Positions 6,144 to 9,310 of a DNA stretch of 9,310 nt are shown here, piece after piece. This stretch comes from Caulobacteraceae bacterium. Lineage in GTDB: Bacteria > Pseudomonadota > Alphaproteobacteria > Caulobacterales > Caulobacteraceae. The stretch lies in assembly GCA_003161535.1 (NCBI GenBank), contig PMOM01000145.1:1-9310 (forward strand), given 5' to 3'. Below the pieces are notes generated by a model that worked only from the letters and a program-made list of their open reading frames with translations, was not told where the DNA came from and searched no databases. A program made the translations under genes and the position numbers. Numbering within the stretch: position 1 is the stretch's first letter; the number at the start of each line of letters is the position of its first letter.

Positions 6144-6320
6144 ATGGAGTCCCCGACGACGGCAGAGCCTAAGCCGAAACTGGACAATCCGGAACATTTC
6201 GCCAGCTTCGAGGAAGCACCGAAGTCGACCGAGCTGGACGACTCGGGTGAGGCGCTTGGGCGAATGTTCAAGAGGAATTTTCCTAAGCGACGGGCAACAC
6301 CTGCCAAGTGTCATTCGTGA
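6144..6320 (+). CDS. 58-aa small protein with an acidic-then-basic layout
   Basis: This ORF runs from the ATG at 6144 to the TGA at 6318-6320. The protein has a Pro/Lys-rich start, then LDNPEHFASFEEA, then STELDDSGEALGRMFKRNFPKRR. That middle pattern, an N-P-E-x-F-x-x-F-x-E-A followed by an acidic D-D/E-S-G-E-A and a basic end, resembles short alphaproteobacterial proteins of unknown role of about 50-70 residues; I recognise the pattern but no named family. No Shine-Dalgarno is visible, but a reasonable promoter ends 12 bases upstream, consistent with a near-leaderless message. Stops in frame upstream (6126) rule out a longer start. The last 10 bases overlap the end of the HEPN gene tail to tail. 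The ORF could be a decayed copy, since some positions differ from the pattern I expect. Confidence 0.5.
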   Translation: MESPTTAEPKPKLDNPEHFASFEEAPKSTELDDSGEALGRMFKRNFPKRRATPAKCHS

Positions 6321-7150
6321 AGCCGCGTCGATAGGTGCTCAACGAACGTCCGGACGTGTTCAAGGACGCGGTGCGAGCGGACCTGATCGTAGCTGCCGCG
6401 CCCATGCGCGACGTGATTTCTCCAAGCGTCCTTGAAGTAGCTAAATTCCTTTGCCGCCTCTGACAGAAATTGAAGCCGCACCGCTTTGTCCGGTGCCCTC
6501 GGCGACTTGCCAAATGCGGATATTTTGGCTTCGATCCGGTCTATGACGTTTTGCCAGTTGTCGGTCCCGACAGACTCGTCAACGTCAGCCGCGAGGACCG
6601 TCAAGACAGGCTCCAGTGCGCTCATCGAGTGAAAGACGCAGGCCGTATGCATTTCCAGCGCGTAGGCACGGCTGGCGCTCAAGAGCTCTTCATAGGCGGT
6701 GGGGAACGCCTTTTGACCCGCCTCCGTCAAGACGGCCGGAAAGGCGTAGTAGCGCGTTCTGTTCGGATCGATGGCCAGGAAGACCCTGGAGGCTAAGTCG
6801 CTCAGAAACGTTTTGCGTAGAAGGCCAAACTCCCGTTCCGTTTGCGGGGGGTCCAATATGGCCTCTCGGAACAGTTTGCTGGCGACTGGAAGACTAAGCT
6901 CGGCGCACATGACCGAAGCCTCGCGCATGACACTGCGAAGCGACTCGATTTCCTCGGCCGTCAGCACCTTCGCCGGGTCTTGCGACCCATCGTTCAACTG
7001 GGGCCGGTAGAAAAGGCCGACGTTTACGTCCAGCAGTTGTTCGCCAAGCCTGACAAATTTTTCGGCGTAGGCGCGCAACATGTCCAACAGGCTCCAGATC
7101 ACGCCCCCGCCCGGGCAACGGTTCGCTTCCGCAACCTCCCTTGGTAGCAT
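6311..7150 (-). CDS. HEPN-motif protein, possible ribonuclease
   Basis: This 279-aa protein has no close match I can name, but its C-terminus carries a clear HEPN-type signature: F-K-D-A-W-R244-N-H-V-A-H249, which is R-N-x-x-x-H (R-x4-H), followed by a helix ending HVRTFVEHLSTRL. In active HEPN proteins the Arg and His cut RNA, and many act in toxin-antitoxin or phage-defence systems; others have lost activity. Residues about 1-230 look mainly helical with no signal peptide, including an ALEMHTACVFHSMSALEP helix (about 164-181) typical of the first HEPN helix, so one HEPN domain may span about 150-275. The start is uncertain: ATG 7150 lacks a good Shine-Dalgarno, and ATG 7081, with GGAG 10 bases upstream, would drop 23 residues. 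It is divergent from ssb, and a LexA box lies 81 bases upstream. AT-richer codons suggest transfer. Confidence 0.72.
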   Translation of the reverse strand: MLPREVAEANRCPGGGVIWSLLDMLRAYAEKFVRLGEQLLDVNVGLFYRPQLNDGSQDPAKVLTAEEIESLRSVMREASVMCAELSLPVASKLFREAILDPPQTEREFGLLRKTFLSDLASRVFLAIDPNRTRYYAFPAVLTEAGQKAFPTAYEELLSASRAYALEMHTACVFHSMSALEPVLTVLAADVDESVGTDNWQNVIDRIEAKISAFGKSPRAPDKAVRLQFLSEAAKEFSYFKDAWRNHVAHGRGSYDQVRSHRVLEHVRTFVEHLSTRLHE

Positions 7151-7230
7151 GTCGCACAGGCGCTTTCATCGCCCATACACAGGCAGTGGCCTTCTTGGGT
7201 TTGGGAGGGGCAATATCGCCGAGTAGGCGG

Positions 7231-7245
7231 AACAAAGGCGGAACA
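7231..7245 (-). promoter_or_regulatory. LexA (SOS) box in the HEPN gene–ssb intergenic region
   Basis: On the reverse strand the site reads GTTC-N7-GTTC exactly (GAAC at 7231-7234 and 7242-7245 on the forward strand). This is the established alphaproteobacterial LexA operator, and ssb is a common SOS gene. The two halves come from a perfect tandem duplication of GGCGGAACAAA (7227-7237 and 7238-7248). The box is 87 bases from the ssb start and 80 from the annotated HEPN gene start, so it could control either or both. A weak -35-like TTGCGCC lies 8 bases downstream toward ssb. Confidence 0.75.
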
Positions 7246-7332
7246 AAGCCATTGCGCCTGCCCAAAAGAGTGCTAAGGTCGCTCTAGATTCCGGTGCGCG
7301 CGTGGTCGCCGGGCGAGCAGGGAGCATCCGAC

Positions 7333-7806
7333 ATGGCGGGCAGCGTCAACAAGGTCATTCTGGTGGGTAATCTGGGTCGCGATCCGGAGGTTCGCACCCT
7401 GGGTTCGGGCGATCGGGTGGCGAGCTTCACCATGGCCACCTCGGAAACTTGGCGCGACCGCACGTCCGGCGAGCGCCGCGAGCGGACCGAATGGCACCGC
7501 ATCTCGATCTTCAACGACAATCTGGTGAAGATCGCCGAGAACTATCTGCGCAAGGGCTCCAAGATCTATCTCGAAGGCGCCTTGCAGACGCGCAAATACA
7601 CCGACGCCGCCGGGGTGGAGAAATCGGCCACGGAAATCGTGCTGCAGAAGTTCCGGGGCGAGCTGACCATGCTCGACGGCAAGTCCGATGGCGAGGGCGC
7701 CCGCGGCGAGGGGGATGCCGGCGGCTACGCCAGCGGGCCGCGCGCCGGAACATCCGGCCCCAAGGAAACCTTCACGGCCGACCTGGACGACGAGATTCCG
7801 TTCTGA
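7333..7806 (+). CDS. ssb: Single-stranded DNA-binding protein SSB
   Basis: This 157-aa protein is a complete bacterial SSB, which coats single-stranded DNA as a tetramer during replication, recombination and repair and recruits partner proteins. The OB-fold region (about 1-110) shows MAGSVNKVILVGNLGRDPEV, F-x-M-A-T-S-E-T-W, TEWHRISIFNDNLVKIAENYLRKGSKIYLEG and R-K-Y-T-D. A Gly-rich flexible linker (about 114-140) leads to the acidic tip DLDDEIPF, the usual D-D-x-I-P-F docking site for partners such as RecO, PriA and exonuclease I. ATG 7333 has GGGAG 8 bases upstream and gives the family start, so the in-frame extension from 7294 is not needed. The LexA box upstream implies induction by DNA damage. 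In Alphaproteobacteria ssb commonly lies near gyrA, which begins 1.36 kb downstream here. Confidence 0.97.
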   Translation: MAGSVNKVILVGNLGRDPEVRTLGSGDRVASFTMATSETWRDRTSGERRERTEWHRISIFNDNLVKIAENYLRKGSKIYLEGALQTRKYTDAAGVEKSATEIVLQKFRGELTMLDGKSDGEGARGEGDAGGYASGPRAGTSGPKETFTADLDDEIPF

Positions 7807-7854
7807 TCGGAGAGCGAGTGAGTTCCAATCTACCCTGACGCCGCCTCACCGATC

Positions 7855-8229
7855 ATGCGAACTGAACAGGTGGTGCTCTCGTTCGTCGACGCCATCAACG
7901 CCCATGATGTGGAAAGAATTATAGGTCTGTGCGCCAAGGACCACTGCTTTGTCGATGCTTACGGGACGGTTGTCTCAGCAGACCACGTGCGGTCGGCGTG
8001 GGCCGCCTACTTTCGGTTCATGCCGCTATACGGCATCGAGGTTGAGACGCTGCTCTGCAAGGGCGATACGGCAGCGGTTTTTGGGTGGGCTTGGGGAGGT
8101 TTGACCGCCGATAACCTGACCGGAAAGTCGTGGCGGCGGCCCTGCGCCTGGCGCGCGCGGACGGAGACCAACCAAATCAAGCTGTGGCAGGTCTACGTTG
8201 ACACAAAGGCCGTGTTCGATCTCCTCTGA
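7855..8229 (+). CDS. NTF2/SnoaL-like protein
   Basis: This 124-aa protein has the size and layout of a single NTF2-like (SnoaL-type) domain, a cone-shaped fold used by small enzymes and binding proteins. The typical start is present: VVLSFVDAINAHDVERIIGLCAKDHCFVDAYG, meaning a helix with F-x-x-A-I-N-x-H-D followed by a loop and a D-x-x-G. The central part has a helix with RSAWAAYFRFMP and a strand GIEVETLLCKGDTAAVFG. The end, IKLWQVYVDTKAVFDLL, is the usual W-Q-V-Y-x-D-x-K finish of the family. Substrate cannot be told from sequence. It may be cytoplasmic; no signal peptide is seen. There is no clear Shine-Dalgarno before ATG 7855, and it lies 48 bases after ssb, so it could be read through from the ssb promoter. 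It appears inserted between the two core genes ssb and gyrA. Confidence 0.72.
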   Translation: MRTEQVVLSFVDAINAHDVERIIGLCAKDHCFVDAYGTVVSADHVRSAWAAYFRFMPLYGIEVETLLCKGDTAAVFGWAWGGLTADNLTGKSWRRPCAWRARTETNQIKLWQVYVDTKAVFDLL

Positions 8230-8235
8230 GGTCGG

Positions 8236-8334
8236 CTAAAGGTCATTCCGCTCCGGTCGAACCAGCGATTGAGCGGCATCTTCCGCAAGATGGATGCGGC
8301 GAGGTTCCGACAGGCGCGGACTGGGGTCGTTCAT
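8236..8334 (-). CDS. Possible 32-aa small protein downstream of VapC
   Basis: A reverse ORF runs from the ATG at 8334 to TAG at 8236-8238 and encodes 32 residues starting MNDPSPRLSEPRRIHLAED. The start lies 9 bases after the vapC stop and is preceded by GAGGG 6 bases upstream, a good ribosome binding site, so it could be translated from the same mRNA as the toxin–antitoxin pair. The peptide is highly charged with no membrane segment. I do not recognise it, and an ORF of this size can easily arise by chance, or it could be a remnant of a longer gene. The inverted repeat CCGCTC/GAGCGG (8248-8276) lies inside it. Confidence 0.35.
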   Translation of the reverse strand: MNDPSPRLSEPRRIHLAEDAAQSLVRPERNDL

Positions 8335-8343
8335 CGCGAGCCC

Positions 8344-8718
8344 TCACCAGACCGCGTCGGCGAAGTTCGCCAGGATCGTCTGGTCGGCGGTGACCAGGCG
8401 CGCGCCGTCGGCCATGGCGTTGGCGACGATCAGGCGGTCGAACGGGTCGCGCGTCCAGGCAAAGCGGCGAGCGCGATCGATGATGGAGTTGAAGGGGCAG
8501 TCCGACAGGCGGAGCCCGAATTGATCCGACAAACCGTCAAGCAAGGCGTCGGCGGAGCGAGAGAAACGACCCCTCTCGACCAGCAATTCGTATTCGAAGA
8601 GCGCCATCGGCGACATCCGGACCGTCTCGCGCTGTAAGAGACGCTGTATTTGAGCAGACAGACGCGGAGCTTGACGACCAACAACCCAGATGGCGACGTG
8701 GGTATCCAGGTGGATCAT
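8344..8718 (-). CDS. vapC: VapC-type PIN-domain toxin ribonuclease
   Basis: This 124-aa protein is a full-length PIN-domain toxin of the VapC type, which cuts RNA (often tRNA or rRNA) with a metal-binding acidic site until blocked by its antitoxin. The acidic residues are in place: Asp5 in MIHLDTHVAIW, Glu42 in SPMALFEYELL, Asp91/Asp94 in TRDPFDRLIVANA, and Asp112 in LVTADQTI. All PIN hallmarks are present, so it is probably active. The ATG at 8718 overlaps the antitoxin stop by 4 bases (ATGA), the usual coupled layout, with the antitoxin translated first. The gene reads against ssb and gyrA and lies in the insert between them. Codon use is GC-rich and free of GANTC sites, so it is not visibly recent. 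The target RNA is unknown. Confidence 0.92.
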   Translation of the reverse strand: MIHLDTHVAIWVVGRQAPRLSAQIQRLLQRETVRMSPMALFEYELLVERGRFSRSADALLDGLSDQFGLRLSDCPFNSIIDRARRFAWTRDPFDRLIVANAMADGARLVTADQTILANFADAVW

Positions 8719-9005
8719 TGATCCAACTCAGGCTCCTCGTCCCAGTGCCACGAGGCCGCGCTTTCTCGATTGAATTCCTCGACGGTGAAATCGCCATTCT
8801 CGAAGCCCGGTCGCGGCGGTTCGGCCCAGAACCTGGCCCAGCGCGCGTCTTCCTCCTCTTGCGTCTCGGTGGCTGCCTTGCCCTCGCCGCGAATGACCAC
8901 CCGCGCGCCCTTACGCTCAACCACGATGGCTTCGCCCGTCGCCACCGCCTCGTCCACCAGGCGAAAGAGGTTCCTGCGAAGCTCACTCATCGTCACGGTT
9001 TTCAT
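8715..9005 (-). CDS. vapB: Phd/YefM-type antitoxin partner of VapC
   Basis: This 96-aa protein is the antitoxin for the downstream PIN toxin. Its N-terminus, MKTVTMSELRRNLFRLVDEAVATGE followed by IVVERKGARVVIR, is the Phd/YefM DNA-binding and dimerisation domain (about 1-40). The C-terminal part is rich in Glu, Asp, Trp and Pro (RFWAEPPRPGFENGDFTVEEFNRE) and would be the flexible region that wraps the toxin active site. I chose ATG 9005 as the family start; a TTG at 9035 would add 10 residues and overlap the operator-like repeats. No good Shine-Dalgarno is seen before 9005. Two TTGTAC sites just upstream suggest autoregulation by the antitoxin or the complex, as is typical. It is translated just ahead of the toxin. 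Confidence 0.88.
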   Translation of the reverse strand: MKTVTMSELRRNLFRLVDEAVATGEAIVVERKGARVVIRGEGKAATETQEEEDARWARFWAEPPRPGFENGDFTVEEFNRESAASWHWDEEPELDQ

Positions 9006-9007
9006 AT

Positions 9008-9035
9008 GTACAACTTGCCGCCAGATCTTGTACAA
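9008..9035 (-). promoter_or_regulatory. Putative operator of the toxin–antitoxin pair (two TTGTAC sites)
   Basis: Two TTGTAC hexamers read on the reverse strand, at 9008-9013 and 9030-9035, exactly 22 bases apart, about two helical turns, so they face the same side of DNA. The upstream one is the centre of a perfect 10-bp palindrome CTTGTACAAG (9027-9036). A TTGACT (9035-9040) overlaps it and could be a -35 box. The sites lie 2-30 bases before the antitoxin ATG, the usual place for a self-repressing operator. A proper -10 box was not clear. Confidence 0.5.
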
Positions 9036-9161
9036 GTCAAGGCGGAGGAGCCGGCGCGGGGCGGTCGATCAATCAGGGCGGTTCGGGTGGCCTTTCCGCC
9101 GGCCGGCTGCTAAAAGAAAGCCGGACGTTCGGTGTCCGATTCTGAGCGTTGAAATCCCCAT

Positions 9162-9310
9162 TTGACCGACGAGACTCAAACGCCGCCGGGCGACGCCCAG
9201 CGGGGCCATGTGACCCCGATCTCCATCGAGGACGAGGTCAAGAAATCCTATCTCGATTACGCCATGAGCGTCATCGTCAGCCGGGCCTTGCCCGATCTGC
9301 GCGACGGCCT
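9162..9310 (+). CDS. gyrA: GyrA, DNA gyrase subunit A (5' end only)
   Basis: The first 49 complete codons are in the window and the gene runs off the right edge. From residue 17 on, the peptide reads [19 protein letters not shown] followed by [15 protein letters not shown], the diagnostic start of GyrA. GyrA is the DNA-cutting and rejoining subunit of gyrase, which adds negative supercoils with GyrB and ATP; its catalytic tyrosine lies beyond this window. The most likely start is the TTG at 9162, giving (M)[10 protein letters not shown] as the variable tail common in this group; a GTG at 9210 would leave almost no tail. There is no good Shine-Dalgarno. Upstream the antitoxin gene is divergent, leaving 156 bases for both promoters; a GCTAAAAG (9109-9116) is a possible -10 box for gyrA. 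Confidence 0.93.
   Translation, partial: MTDETQTPPGDAQRGHVTPISIEDEVKKSYLDYAMSVIVSRALPDLRDG

Noticed and set aside
6894..7265. An alternative reverse frame starting before the HEPN gene
   Set aside because: It runs over the LexA box and out of frame through the HEPN gene, and its second half is Arg/Gly-rich shadow sequence.
7253..7279. ssb promoter made of TTGCGCC and GCTAAGGT
   Set aside because: Spacing is allowed (12 bases), but both boxes match the consensus poorly; placement after the LexA box is the only support.
8248..8276. Inverted repeat CCGCTC/GAGCGG as a terminator after the NTF2-like gene
   Set aside because: The 17-base loop and lack of a T-run make it weak, and it lies within a possible ORF.
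9093..9116. gyrA promoter made of TTTCCGC and GCTAAAAG
   Set aside because: The -10 fits seven of eight positions, but the -35 is poor and the 9-base spacer is short, so I mention the -10 only under gyrA.
9122..9138. Hairpin CGGAC/GTCCG before gyrA
   Set aside because: Only five pairs with a seven-base loop and no T-run; not enough to call a terminator or regulator.
1..9310. tRNA, rRNA, CRISPR arrays, transposases or a known multi-gene defence system
   Set aside because: No cloverleaf, spaced repeats, transposase motif or complete known defence operon was found on either strand; only the single HEPN protein and the VapBC pair have defence-type features.

Overview
This window looks like a chromosome segment from a GC-rich alphaproteobacterium, most likely of the Caulobacterales (Caulobacter/Phenylobacterium type). 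The reasons are the gene set murA–DUF2948–hisD–UPF0262–phosphatase–infA, two start regions whose -10 boxes fit the Caulobacter housekeeping consensus GCTANAWC a few bases before an ATG (leaderless mRNAs), an alphaproteobacterial LexA box (GTTC-N7-GTTC) before ssb, and very few GANTC sites in the conserved part, as expected where CcrM methylation operates. The genus is an inference.

Bases 1-2840 hold a tightly packed conserved forward run: the 3' end of murA (peptidoglycan precursor synthesis), a DUF2948 gene overlapping it, hisD (last step of histidine synthesis) overlapping that, then UPF0262 with its own apparent leaderless promoter, and 2 bases later a low-molecular-weight protein tyrosine phosphatase. 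A reverse-strand gene (2858-3832) encodes an exported protein with two LGFP-like repeats and three repeats of exactly 48 residues. infA (translation initiation factor IF-1) follows on the forward strand, then an inner-membrane-anchored cysteine-repeat protein and a small lipoprotein with a second leaderless-type start.

Bases 5391-7330 differ: lower GC, ten GANTC sites in under 2 kb against two in the first 5.39 kb, and four genes with no recognised housekeeping role. These are an 81-aa protein, a cysteine-rich lipoprotein (reverse), a 58-aa small protein, and a 279-aa protein ending in a HEPN-type R-N-x-x-x-H motif (reverse). This is probably an acquired segment. At its right edge, between the HEPN gene and ssb, sits a LexA box built from a perfect 11-bp tandem duplication, which could control ssb, the HEPN gene, or both.

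Bases 7333-9310 return to core genes, ssb and the start of gyrA, with an accessory insert between them: an NTF2/SnoaL-like protein, a 32-aa ORF of uncertain status, and a VapC (PIN) toxin with its Phd/YefM-type antitoxin. The toxin and antitoxin overlap by 4 bases and have a two-site TTGTAC operator candidate upstream. No tRNA, rRNA, CRISPR array or transposase was seen. The HEPN-containing segment with its LexA box is the best candidate for an undescribed functional unit, but its function is not established by the sequence alone.
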